A stretch of 64,000 bases of DNA. Origin: Lepus europaeus. Taxonomy: Eukaryota > Chordata > Mammalia > Lagomorpha > Leporidae. A program made the position numbers and the translations under genes. The DNA lies in assembly GCF_033115175.1 (NCBI RefSeq), contig NC_084835.1, forward strand, positions 55,676,948-55,740,947, in the 5' to 3' direction. The notes under the pieces were generated by a model. The model did no database searches, was not told where the DNA came from, and saw only the letters and a list, made by a program, of their open reading frames with translations. Positions 23,940-34,741 of this stretch are shown piece after piece (the first letter of the stretch is position 1; every line of letters begins with the position of its first letter).

Positions 23940-24306
23940 AGCAAAGCCAACATACATCCCCACATAAAGCTGCCTGGTGAAGTCTGTCATCTGGGAATTC
24001 ACACGCTGCCCTAGCAAGAAAATTTGTTTCTGTTTATCAGGGATACCTGTGAAGATATCTAGGGATCCCAAACTCAAGCTCTTCAGAAGTTAAAATGGAC
24101 CTAAAACTTGACTGGGAGATGCCTTTTAAAGCCTTCTGAAAAATGCCACCACCATTAGGCAGTATTGGACTGCCCAATAGATCAGCCTAAGTACTTTCAC
24201 TAACAGTGATGCACACCATTAAGCTCACTGAATTTCAGCAAAAAAAAAAAAAAAAAGTTCAGATTTTAAAATTTCTCGGTAGAACAACTGTATTTAAGTT
24301 TACTTT
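23940..24306. other. Intergenic, no gene seen
   Basis: Unique sequence with an A-run at 24241-24257, ending at the target site of the HAL1-like element. Confidence 0.5.
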
Positions 24307-24333
24307 GAAAAATATAATTTATTGAGAGAGCAG

Positions 24334-24352
24334 CAAGATGGCCGAATAGGAA
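24334..24352 (+). promoter_or_regulatory. L1-type 5' UTR start with YY1-like motif
   Basis: caagatggccgaataggaa lies 10 bases inside the element. The core CAAGATGGCCG is the YY1 site that sets the transcription start in L1 promoters of other mammals. Its presence shows that the copy is complete at its 5' end. Confidence 0.7.
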
Positions 24353-25232
24353 GGGAGCACACTGATAGTCCGGGAAGAGACAGTTTAATAAAAGTGGAGA
24401 TACTGCAGGTGTACAAGGAAGAGTAGGGGAAGAAACAGCAGAGGAAACTCTTCCGGAACTAGGGATTCGCAGTGGACCTGCGTGGAGAGCGTGGGAGCCC
24501 AAGTTCGGGACATCAGCGGCAGAATCAACACACCAGCGCTGGAACGCGAGATGAGCCGAACCTCTATAGCCCGAGACACCAGCGGGCAAGCGGAAAGAGG
24601 AGACTAGAGGGAACGAGGCTTGAAACTCCGTGGGGAAAAGTTCACCAGGCTAACTAGAAGAGAGAGAGTGACTGATACGGACACGAGTTTCTCTTTCCAC
24701 TCACCTCTCAAAGGTGAGCAAGACAAAGATCAGGTGCCATTTTGGACATACGTCATAAGCAGGGTGACCTCAGGTCTGCACCGGCCCTGAGCCTAGCAGA
24801 AAAACCTGACTCTACGGGGGGGAATAACAGGAGATTGGGATCTAACTTGGCAAGCCAGTGGGAGACTGCAGGAGAATTGGAGCCCACACCGAGGGCAGCA
24901 GAGATTCCCTGTGTGGTCCCTGGGAAGAGCTTCCAATCTCTGGCTCCTGTGGGTATATCATTCGCCTGCTAACTACCTCCAATTATGTTCAGCTGTGCGG
25001 AATTACTTCCCTTTTGAATCAAAAAAAAAAAAAAGAATGAAAGAAAGAGAGATTTCCCATGCCTAACCTGGGAGTGTCACCTTTGGCACACCCTCAATCC
25101 TGAGGAACCAAACAGACCTCTCAGGCCACACTCAAGCCTCTAAGGCTCCATCAAAAGCAGACAGTCCACTTAATATAGAGCCATAGTATAACAAGAAAAA
25201 ACACCACAGTGAAGAAACCAAATATCTCCAAC

Positions 25233-26270
25233 ATGCCAAACAACAAACGCAAAAACCGAGGTAACAAGAACAAGGAAGACACTATGGCGCCCCCAAATGA
25301 AAAAGACACCCCAATTCAAGATTATAAAGATGATTAGATCGAAGAAATGCAAGAAGCAGATCTCAAAAAATTGATAAGAACATTAAGAAGTTCTCAAAAA
25401 CAAATTCTTGAACTATAGAAATCCTTAATGGACAAGATAGAAAATCTCTCTTGTGAAAATGAAATATTAAGGAGGAATCAAAATGAAATGAAACAACTAG
25501 TAGAACAAGAAACTGGGATAGTGACGAGAAATCATAATGAAATGAAGAATTCAATAGATCAAATGACAAACACACTAGAGAGCCTTAAAAACAGAATACG
25601 TGAAGCAGAAGAGAGAATATCGGACTTAGAAGACAGAGAACAGGAAATGAAACAGGCAAACCAAAGAAAAGAAGATGAAATTAGAAATCTAAAAAATATT
25701 GTCGGGAATCTACAGGATACTATTAAAAAACCCAACATTCGGGTTCTAGGAGTTCCTAAAGGCATGGAGAGGGAGAAAGGATTAGAAGGCATTTTCAGTG
25801 ACATACTAGCAGAAAATTTCCCAGGTGTGGAGAAGGACAGAGGCATCTTAGTACAGGAAGCTTATAGAACCCCTAATAAACATGACCAAAAGAGATCCTC
25901 ACCACGACATGTTGTAATCAAACTCACCACAGTGAAACATAAAGAAAAGATTCTAAAAGGTGCAAGAGAGAAACATCAGATTACTCTTAGAGGATCTCCA
26001 ATTAGACTCACAGCAGACTTCTCATCAGAAACCCTACAAGCTAGAAGGGAATGGCGAGACATAGCCCAGGTACTAAGAGAGAAAAACTGCCAGCCCAGAA
26101 TAGTATATCCTGCAAAGCTCTCATTTGTGAATGAAGGTGAAATCAAGACTTTTCACAGCAAACAGAAACTGAAAGAATTTGTTGCCACTCGTCCTACCCT
26201 GCAAAAGATGCTTAAAGATGTGTTACACACAGAAACACAGAAACATGGTCACCAATATGAAAGAAGGTAA
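25233..26270 (+). pseudogene. L1/HAL1 ORF1p, 345 codons with two in-frame stops
   Basis: One frame runs from ATG at 25233 to TAA at 26268-26270, broken only by TAG at 25335-25337 and TAG at 25416-25418. From 25428 the last 280 codons are open. ORF1p is the L1 RNA-binding, trimer-forming chaperone. The coiled coil covers roughly residues 60-150 (text RIREAEERISDLEDREQE). The central RRM-like part includes NIRVLGVPKGMEREKGLEG, and the C-terminal domain includes EWRDIAQVLREKNCQPRIVY. There is no frameshift in over 1 kb, so decay is slight and the copy is fairly young. Confidence 0.88.
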
Positions 26271-28969
26271 AGGAAGGAAACCTCACAGCAAAAGATCACA
26301 GGAAGCTCAATTTCTCTTTGACATAGAATTAAACTCTGATGCTCTGTTAAAGCAATGTGTTAAAGTAATCTACTATGTTCTCTTGATGTCTGTTAAATTC
26401 TAATTGTTCAAAAACAGCTGAATTTTTATTAAGAGCTATGGGTTATTTAAATATGTGCTTATTTTCAAAGATTTGAATAATCACCTTGTAACAATGATCA
26501 AATTTGGTCTATGTTATGTCATGATTTTAAGGAATCTTATTTCAACCAGATATTTTGGATTTTGAGCCTTCTTGGCATTCTTGACAGGCATTCAAAAAAG
26601 CAAAGTTTCAAACCATCTGGACTCTAAAATTTCCAGTAAATCCTGGACTTTGGTTTTTCCAGTTTGGGCCAAACTGAAAAAATTGAAGGACCTATGTCTC
26701 TCATCTTATAGAGACACCAACTAATCAGGCTATTTGGATTATATTAGAAGTACTGTCAAGATGTGATGTGGTACCAAACTTTAAGTTTCTATAATGGAAA
26801 ATGCTATTAATACAAATGTTTGAGAATTAAAAAGTCTAATGATCTTGTATTACTAGACATGATAGTTATCTTAATGAGAAAGCCCCAGAGGCCTAAAGGG
26901 TTAAATACTTGTAAAATCCTACAGGTGCTTTCAAAAATACTGTGAAGTAAGCAAGTGCCTCTTGTTGGTTGATGAGTTTATAATTTTAAACATGGCGACT
27001 TAAAGTCTTTTGTCATCCATAGTTATATATGATGTGCTGCTCATAAAACTAAAGCGTTGTTGGTTCTGTGTTTAGCTGTCCTCCTATAGGTTCCTATGGA
27101 CTTTTTCCAGCCACTTCTATTGTATTCAGTACTTTGGGATGGCTCTGTAAACAGATGAAGCCAATAATGCATTAACAGTACCAACTGAGAGAAAGTATGC
27201 TTAACTGAGGTTACTAAAAACAAAAAGCAATTCAAATCAATTGGCAATCTACAAAAAGAGTTAAAGATTTTAAAAGCTATTATTAAAATTGCTATATTGG
27301 TCTATTATGCTATGTTATATGTGTGTACATATGTATGTCCACATGGGGAAATTTTATTAAGAGTTTTGTTTTAATTGGCTTATAGATAAGATTGTCCATA
27401 AATTTAAGCTGCTAAAATTAATCAAAGATACATTTTAATTCGTGTGACCTGAATCTCTGCATCATATGTTTTATACTTGTTGGTAGAAAGAAACTAAAAA
27501 CATTTTATATGGTTGTGCTTAAGTTTACTGGTTAAACAAACTACACCATGTTAGATATTTAAGAGGTGTTTTCAAATACATGATTCTTAAAATTTATAGA
27601 AGGCATTGGACCTTCTGGTAAATGTTTTCTTAAGTTGTTATCTAATGGTTGAAACTGTTTGCTAAGTATTCATGTGATATTGCTATTGTCAGCAAGCGAT
27701 CTAGGACTTGCTCCCTCATTTCTCTATTCTAAGCCCAACTTGTTCTTTCATTTCTCTATTCTCCTCAAGGTAGGAAACTAATTCTATTATGAAGGAATCT
27801 GTAGGACGCACAATTTAATCTTTAGACCTTATAAAAGAGAAGGCTAACATTTTTCTGTAATAGCATAGCCAAAATGAGAGCTTAAATTATAATCTCATAG
27901 CTAGATTTACTTCGCCATCAGCGAAGTAAACAGTAAGTAGAAAAAACCTCCCTTTCAGACCAAAGGGAAAGAAAGTTTTAAAGTGAGAATATAATTTTCC
28001 TCATGGGCATTGTCTACCTTAGAAAAACTACTACAGAACATGCCTGTGACTATAGACTTGTAGTTCAGGCCACCGAAGATTAGAGATGGGACACGGGCAC
28101 TCCCTTGACTTGCATCCTCTGGTCTGCTTTAACACAAACCAGGAGGAAAAGAAAGCTTGGCATCAGAAGCAATGGGTGGCAGGCCTATTAATGGCTGATC
28201 TGGACAGTGATCTGCCCTCAAGGAGACCCAACAGGCCAGTCCACTGCAGTGGCTTTCAATGAGGTAAGCCTGGGCTTCAGCAGAAGTCAGCTTGTGAAGA
28301 GCCCTGGCAGCTCTGCCAAGAGTTGGATCACTGGAAATGGACCTGCCCTGGAATCGAAGGATGCCCAGGTCAGAGCCACAGATCTTATTGGCTCTAAGCT
28401 GAAAAGCCCTTCACTCAGCCCAACTTCCAAAGTGACCACTGCAGCTGAGGGTATGGTCAAGTAGGGTCAGCAACATTGCAGGCAGAACTGTAAACTTCTT
28501 GTTAGAGATGCCACCTGCCTTTACCTGGCCAGCTCTCCTCCCAGGCCAGCTAAGTAATGAAAGTCAACAGAGTGCCTTCCCCAAGGAGGTTCACACCTCC
28601 CTTAGGATGTACCCCATGTGAAGAGATAGATAGGTCTGGGCCTCTTAACTTACAAGGCCTAAAGCCCAACAGATTATTATCAAGCCCCTTCTGTCAGGTT
28701 CTATTTGCCTCTCAATCAGAAAACTTAATTGTAGCTTAGACAGCACCTTTCTTAGCTCCTCTAATAATGACTCTGTCCTTTGTTCTAGACCCTGTCTAGC
28801 GCACTTGGGCCTCATTCCTTTGTAATCATAACTTCTACTCTACCACCAATGCCTCTACTCCCAACCTGTGTGTACTGATGGTCCTCTTCCCCACTTAATG
28901 CTGTATAATTGTTCAAACCTGGTAAATGCCACTCTTAGGATCATTGCTTACTATCCTCACCCTATCTTT
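26271..28969 (+). other. Non-ORF2 middle segment of the HAL1-like element
   Basis: A/T-rich with no long open frame up to about 27,700; then more GC-balanced, with a largely open stretch 28207-28464 that resembles nothing I know. No endonuclease or reverse-transcriptase text is visible in any frame. Notable parts are a perfect 10-bp hairpin at 27906-27930 and a repeated ttcatttctctattct near 27717-27763. Because it lies between ORF1 and the 3' end inside one target-site duplication, it is element-borne. Origin unknown. Confidence 0.6.
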
Positions 28970-29501
28970 TATGACCTTGTCTAAATATGATCAGAGTTGG
29001 CGAACTTGGAAGGCTTCCATAGCCTTGGCAACTCATGACGACAGCCTAGGGTGGTTACTGGCGCCATAAACTAGAGTGTCAATTTGTTGGGTCAACAACA
29101 GGAGCCACTGTGCACTTGCTCCTCATGTGGGATCTCTGTCCTTAATGTGCTGTACATTTTGATTTAATGCTATAACTAGTACTCAAACAGTATGTTTCAC
29201 TTTGTGTTTCTATGTGGGTGCAAACTGTTGAAATCTTTACTTAATGTATACTAAATTGATCTGTATATAAAGAGAATTGAAAAATGAATCTTGATGTGAA
29301 TGGAAGGGGAGACGGAGTGGGAGAGGGGAGGTTTGCGGGTGGGAGGGAAGTTATGGGAAGGGGAAGCCATTGTAACCCATAAGCTGTACATTGGAAATTT
29401 ATATTCATTAAATAAAAGTTTTAAAAAAGTAAAAAAAAAAAAGAAAAATATAATTTATTTATTACAAAGATAGTTGAACACGATAGAAAATGGAGGTGGT
29501 T

Positions 29502-29775
29502 GGGGCCAGTGTTGTGGTGCAGTGGGTTGGGCTGGAACTGGTTCCTCCCGCTCCCTGTTGATGTGTCTGGGACAGCAGTAGGAAGATGTTCCAAGTGCTT
29601 GGGCCCCTGCCACCCATGTGGCAGAGTCAGATAGAGTTCTGGACTCCTGGTTTTGGCCTGGCCCAGCCCTGTCTGTTTCGGGGAGTGAACCAGCATATGG
29701 AAGCATGCGCTGGCTGGCACTCTCTCTCTCTCTAACTCTGCCTTTCAAATGAGTAAATATTTAAAAAATAATAAT
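29502..29775 (+). mobile_element. C-repeat SINE, internally shortened
   Basis: GGGGCCAGTGTTGTGGTGCAGTG head, a missing CATCCCATATGG region, and a CTGCCTTTCAAATGAGTAAAT tail. Confidence 0.88.
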
Positions 29776-30090
29776 AATAAGCCAGACACAGAAAGATAAA
29801 TACCACATGTTCTCCCTTATACGTGGGAGCTAAACTTAAAAAGGAGGGAAGGAAGGCAGGAAGGGAGGAGAAAGAAAGAAATGCCTGTGAGCATAAGTAT
29901 TGCTGCAAATATAGTTTTGTGCAACTTTGTTTAACACCTTTGTCAAACCAATGGTTAAGAATGTTATACTACTATAGATTTTAGGATCTATCATGACTTT
30001 AAAATTTACTGCATGTGGGTGAAATGGTCATTTTTCCATTCAATTATTGTCTTTAGCCATTATCTAGATTCCCATTAAACTAGGGTCTTT
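29776..30090 (+). mobile_element. Old L1 end of ORF2 and 3' UTR
   Basis: gccagacacagaaagataaa, ccacatgttctcccttat and cgtgggagctaa are the last ORF2 codons of mammalian L1, followed by a purine run and 3' UTR-like text. Confidence 0.75.
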
Positions 30091-30455
30091 TTGTTATTTT
30101 CAGAAAAGAAACCAGTGACAAGTAGGCCTTCCTCTTGCCTGGCTCTCGGTCTCCCTTGGCCTCCTGTCACCAGTGTTGTACTGACAGCTGTGGTTCTTCA
30201 GTAATGTCAGCCCTGTACTCCCATGCTCTGTTGAAGCTGCCTTTCTCAACCCTGCTATCCGCTTGGGCAGACTGGAGTTTTCTAGTACCTCTTGGGTGTT
30301 AAACAATCCCAGAGAAGTTGGAACGCCACTCTAAGATCCAATTTTCCCCTCCTTGTGGCCTTGAATTCCTTCTCTCTGATGAGTGATTGGCCTTGCTTTG
30401 CGAGCAGCAGACCCATTGGCTGAGTACTGGTTCAACCATGAAGATTTTCAGTTCC
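30091..30455. other. Intergenic, no gene seen
   Basis: Unique sequence with no recognisable repeat. Confidence 0.45.
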
Positions 30456-30605
30456 CCAGCCTCCGAGCTAGAGCCAGACCGCCTGGCTCCTCATCTTGAA
30501 TCTGCCACTCAGTAGCTGGGTTGCGATGTGAACCCTCTGTGCCTCTATCTCTGCCTCTGCAAATTGGGATAATAATCTCTCTGCATAAGGCTGTCATGAA
30601 CATTG
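30456..30605 (+). repeat. MIR SINE
   Basis: gaatctgccactcagtagctg, then ctctgtgcctctatctctgc and aaattgggataataat follow the MIR core and 3' order. Confidence 0.7.
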
Positions 30606-30911
30606 CTATTTAATGTTCCAATGTTCAGTCCCCAATTGTATGGGGATCCTGACAGGCCAGCAGGAAGGCTGAGCCAGCCACACGTTTATGTCACAGATGA
30701 CTGCTCATGTAGCAGCATCCAAAGCCTGAAGGAAGGGTGAGGACTCATTCCCAGGAGTCCCTAGAACCCATTTGCAGGGAAGGCTGGGAAAGCTGTTTTC
30801 TTTGCTGAAGTCAGACCTCTTGGGCAGGAAGGTGTTGAGACCAGCCACTGGCTGGGCAAGTGACAGGACCTACAAAGAGTGGCTCTGCTCTGAGGGCTAA
30901 CAGTTGTTTGT
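30606..30911. other. Intergenic, no gene seen
   Basis: Unique sequence with no recognisable repeat. Confidence 0.45.
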
Positions 30912-31330
30912 GCACAAATGAGATACCATTTTTCACATATTTTGTTGGAAAAAATAAAAGTTTGCTAATATACTATGTTGCCAAAGATGTAGAGAAACTG
31001 GTGCGCCTCACAGATTTTTGGAAGTAAAAACTTGTATATCTCCCATGGAGGGCAATTTGATGACGTTTGTCAAAATTAAAAGTGTTTATAGCCTTCCACC
31101 CAGAAATTCCACACTTCTAGTATTTTACCCTACAAATATCCTTGAACATATATGAAAGATGGATCTAGTCTTAGTTTTTTTTTTTCTAACAGAAAAAGCC
31201 TGAGATAACCAACATGTCCATCAAACAATGATTGTTAAATAATGAACAGCCATACAACGACATGTGAGGCAGCCGTTTATAATAGTGAGGCAGTTTTTTG
31301 CCAATAAACAATGATTTCAGATATATAGTA
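30912..31330 (+). mobile_element. Old L1 ORF2 3' fragment
   Basis: atgagataccatttttcaca, atgttgccaaagatgtagag and cccagaaattccac are diverged forms of the late ORF2 segment. Confidence 0.65.
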
Positions 31331-31383
31331 ATTTTTTAAAAAAACAAGGTATATTATACTAACACATACATGCATGTTTAAAG

Positions 31384-31686
31384 TTTTTTTTTTAATTCTT
31401 TATTGGAAAGGTAGAGTTACAGAAAGAAAGGAGAGACAGATCTGCTGGTTCACTCCCTAAAGGGCGGCAACAGCTGGAACTCGGCTAGGCCAAAGCCAGG
31501 AGCCAGGAGCTTCTTCTAGATCTCCTACGTGGGTGCAGGGGCCCAGAGACTTGGGTCATCTTCTACTGCTTTCCCAGGTGCACTAGCAGGGAGCAGGATT
31601 GGAAGTGGAACAGTCGAGATTGGAACCGGCACTGCAGGCCACAGCTTAATCCACTGTGCCCCACTGTGCCACAGCGCTGGTCCCAT
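31384..31686 (-). mobile_element. C-repeat SINE, classic subtype
   Basis: T-rich start, GGAAAGGTAGAGTTACAG, and GTGCCACAGCGCTGGTCCC end. Confidence 0.9.
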
Positions 31687-31696
31687 ATGTGCATGT

Positions 31697-32312
31697 TTTA
31701 AAGTTTATTTAAAAGGCAGAGTGACAGAGAAGAGACATGGAGGGGAAGAGAGAGAGAGAAGAGAGAGTGATTGATACCCTTGGCTGGTTCACTCCCCAAA
31801 TGGCCATAATGGCCAGGGCTAGGCCAGGCTGAAGCCAGTAGCCTAGAACTCCATTTGAGTCTCACACATGGGTGGCAGGGCCTCCAGCACTTGGGCCTAC
31901 TAGACACATTAGCAGGAAGCTGGATTAGAAGCCCAGGAGCTGCCAGTGCTGTGGTATAGCAGGTAAAGTTGCCGTCTGCAGTGCCAGCATCCCATGAGTG
32001 CCAGTTTGAGTCCTGGCTGCTCCACTTCCAAGTGTTTGGGGCACTGCACCCAAATGGGAAGAAATTCCTGGATCCTGGCTTTGGCCTGGCCCGGCCCTGG
32101 TCATTGCGGTCATTTGGGGAGTGAATCAGCAGATGGAAGACCTCTCTTTATCTCTGTCCTGTAACTATGCCTTTCTAATATATAAATAAATCTTTAAGGA
32201 AAAAAAAAAAAGAAACGAAATGGATCTGGGACTCAAACTAGCATTCCAATATGCGGTGCAGGCATCTCAAGTGGCAACTTACCCCACTGCGCCACAATGC
32301 TTGCCCCAATAT
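31697..32312 (-). mobile_element. C-repeat SINE, old copy split by another SINE
   Basis: The left part is about 31697-31937 and the right part about 32213-32312 (ggatctgggactcaaactag ... GCGCCACAATGCTTGCCCC). Joined, they make one minus-strand copy. Confidence 0.85.
31938..32212 (+). mobile_element. C-repeat SINE nested in another C-repeat
   Basis: GCTGCCAGTGCTGTGGTATAGC head and TATAAATAAATCTTTAAGG tail, inside the minus-strand copy. Confidence 0.87.
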
Positions 32313-34183
32313 GTTATAAATTTTTAATTTATATATTACATACAACTTTTATATCACTTACGTGACAACAACACTGTCATAAGCATTTTATATCTTGTCA
32401 TTTTTCACCTACAAAATAAGTGGCGTGGTTATCCTTAATGTAGTGCTGAGAAAAATGAAGATCAGGTCGAATCTGCCCAAAACTGGTAAGTGGAAAGGTT
32501 CGGGTGTTAGTCGTGACAGCCAGACAGAGTGGTTCCCTCTGTCCCTGTCTCTCTCTCTCTCACATACACACCACACATTCAGTGAAGAGATCAGGAACTG
32601 GCACCGTCATTTGCTTTTGAGGACAGTGATCACCAGGTCAGTGGATAGGTTGTTACCACACATACCATGTGCATGAACCACCCATGAGGAGCTGTGCTCT
32701 GCTACGCTGCCTTGCTCTTCCACACTCTGTGTCCTCCCGTAATGGAATTACACCTTCCTCCAGAGACTCTGGGCCTTCCCTGTGGCTTACACAGCTCAGG
32801 GGGCCTGTGAGTCACTTCCGGCTTCAGTGTAAGTCACCATGTGCTGATTCCAAACAAAGACCTCCAGAGTCTCATTCCCCTTAAGAATGCCAGGACCCAA
32901 ACACCTACTGCTCCAAGAATGGGCGACACAGGAGACACCTGAGAGGCCCACAGCCTGCACCCAGGCCGCCTCCAGTCACCTTGGACTTACCCAAGACTGT
33001 TGAGACTCGAAAGCCGAGCACCACAGGTTATTTGTATTTCCTATTAACGCCCCTGCTCATGTGTTTTAACTATTTTTCTATTGGACTATTGATTTTTCCT
33101 TTTCATAAAGTTCTTTTACATTCTTACAAATATTCTTCCCCATGTGTCAGGTGTGTTTTGACTGTCGTCCTGTTTTTTTCTCCCCAGACAAATCTAATTT
33201 GTATGTGGTTGAGTTCACCAGTCTTTCTTATACAACGTGCAGTTTCTAATTAGATTTGAGTAACTGATAGTTTTTCCACATTTTCTTCAAGGACTCTTTT
33301 TAACACGTGATCCATCTGAGGGATGGGGGGGGGGGGGGTTTGCCAGTTCTTTCCCTGAAATGCTGCATTTACCACAGCCTGGATTTCCGTACATCCCGAA
33401 GCAGTCTCACCCGAGCTTCAAGCTTCGTGCACTTCTTCCCTCAGGCCCAACGTGGTCTCGCCTTCCCAGTGCCGCTGTGGGCAGGGGCTCAGGCAGTGTG
33501 GGGATCTGCGCTCAGCCTGGCCCCCGGCGCCAAGCCCACCACGGAAAACGCAGAACCAGACCAGAAGCATCAGGGACAGTCCTGAAGGCTGGGTCAGCCC
33601 AGGAGCCCCAGGGCGCCCTCGCGCTCCGCCTCCTCAGGGCTCAGCCTGGTCCTGCCACCTGACTACTGCTGTTCCACGCCAGTCCCAAGCAGGCACTTTC
33701 TCCAGAGTCGGGTTTATGAGGAGTGTCGGCGTCCCTGATGGGATCTCCTTCCTCACGGGCATCACGACACTGTCGGGCAGCGGACTGGGGCCCCGGGCTT
33801 CCCTGACCGCATGCTCTAGGTGACCACACGCCTGTCCACCGACCTCAAGCCGTCAGGTTGTGTCCTAGGGCCATTACAAGAATATTAACATCCCGTCATT
33901 GGCCCACCCCTGTGTGGAGCTAACACCCAGCGCGGGAATGTAGTGAGTCCCTTGATCAGTAGCCACGTCTGTAACTGTCGCTGTTATCCTTGGATGTTTA
34001 ATGTAATCCATAGTCATGGCACAGATCTGCCTTGTTTAAACCTTACTCAAGGCACGTCCCCACCCTGTAAGGAAGAGTAGAAAACCTGTAACCAAACAAA
34101 AGCTTGCCAAGTAGCCTGTTCTGCTTCCAGGCTTACAAACTCATGCTGACCTCCAAATAAACTGATCTTCCAGCCAGGCTCTG
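32313..34183. other. Intergenic, no gene seen; GC-rich patch 33400-33830
   Basis: Contains a CT run with CACACA (about 32545-32575), a G run (33327-33339) and a CpG-containing GC-rich patch (33400-33830) in which all three + frames are open for 90-120 codons. No product is recognisable. The end (about 33860-34170, with ccaaataaactg) has an LTR-like look without clear borders. Confidence 0.4.
33327..33339 (+). repeat. G homopolymer run
   Basis: About 13 G in a row within a GC-moderate region; likely length-variable. Confidence 0.85.
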
Positions 34184-34410
34184 ATCATCTCAGTTGACAG
34201 GAGGTTCTGCTCCAATGTAAAATAGTGCATTTCTTTCTTTCTTCCTTTCTTTCTTTCTCTTTCTTTCTTTCTTTCTTTCTTTCTCTCTCTCTCTCTCTCT
34301 CCTTCTCTCTCTCTTTTTCTTTCTCTTTCTTTCTTTCTCTCTCTCTTTCTCTCATCATCTCAGTTGACAGGAGGTTCTGCTCCAATGTAAAATAGTGCAT
34401 TTCTTTCTTT
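34184..34410. repeat. 170-bp tandem duplication with CT-rich microsatellite
   Basis: A 57-bp block starting atcatctcagttgacag occurs at 34184-34240 and identically at 34354-34410. The 113 bp between copies are (CTTT)n/(CT)n. Confidence 0.9.
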
Positions 34411-34725
34411 CTTTCTTTCTTTCTTTAACAGGCAGAGTGGACAGTGAGAGAGACAGAGAGAAAGGTCTTCCTTTTTGCCGTTGGTTCACCCTCCAATGGC
34501 CGCTGCGCTGATCCGATGGCAGGAGCCAGGTGCTTCTCCTGGTCTCCCATGGGGTGCAGGGCCCAAGCACTTGGGGGGCATCCTCCACTGCACTCCCTGG
34601 CCACAGCAGAGAGCTGGCCTGGAAGAGGGGCAACCGGGACAGAAACGGTGCCCCGACCGGGACTAGAACCTGGTGTGCCAGCGCCGCAAGGTGGAGGATT
34701 AGCCTGTTGAGCCGCGGCCCCGGCC
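34411..34725 (-). mobile_element. C-repeat SINE, young subtype, with long (TTTC)n tail side
   Basis: The right-hand target duplication aaaataatgcatttct (34726-34741) matches aaaatagtgcatttct at 34389-34404, and also its duplicate at 34219-34234. Confidence 0.92.
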
Positions 34726-34741
34726 AAAATAATGCATTTCT

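Larger units (their letters stand above)
24324..29442 (+). mobile_element. Full-length ORF1-only L1 derivative (HAL1-like), 5.1 kb
   Basis: A perfect 17-bp duplication, gaaaaatataatttatt, at 24307-24323 and 29443-29459 bounds the whole unit. The 5' end holds caagatggccgaataggaa (24334-24352), the L1 5' UTR motif with a YY1 site. The parts are 5' UTR 24324-25232, ORF1 25233-26270, about 2.7 kb (26271-28969) without any recognisable ORF2, and an L1-type 3' end from 28970 with a purine/G-rich tract, ATTAAATAAAAG and an A-rich tail. The unit moved as one piece, so the middle segment is part of the element rather than a later insertion. HAL1 elements are L1 relatives that keep ORF1 only; family membership here is inferred. 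Confidence 0.88.

Noticed and set aside
33307-33823. Three nested forward open frames in the GC-rich patch
   Set aside because: All three frames are open, which fits GC content rather than coding. Kept only as a possible regulatory patch.
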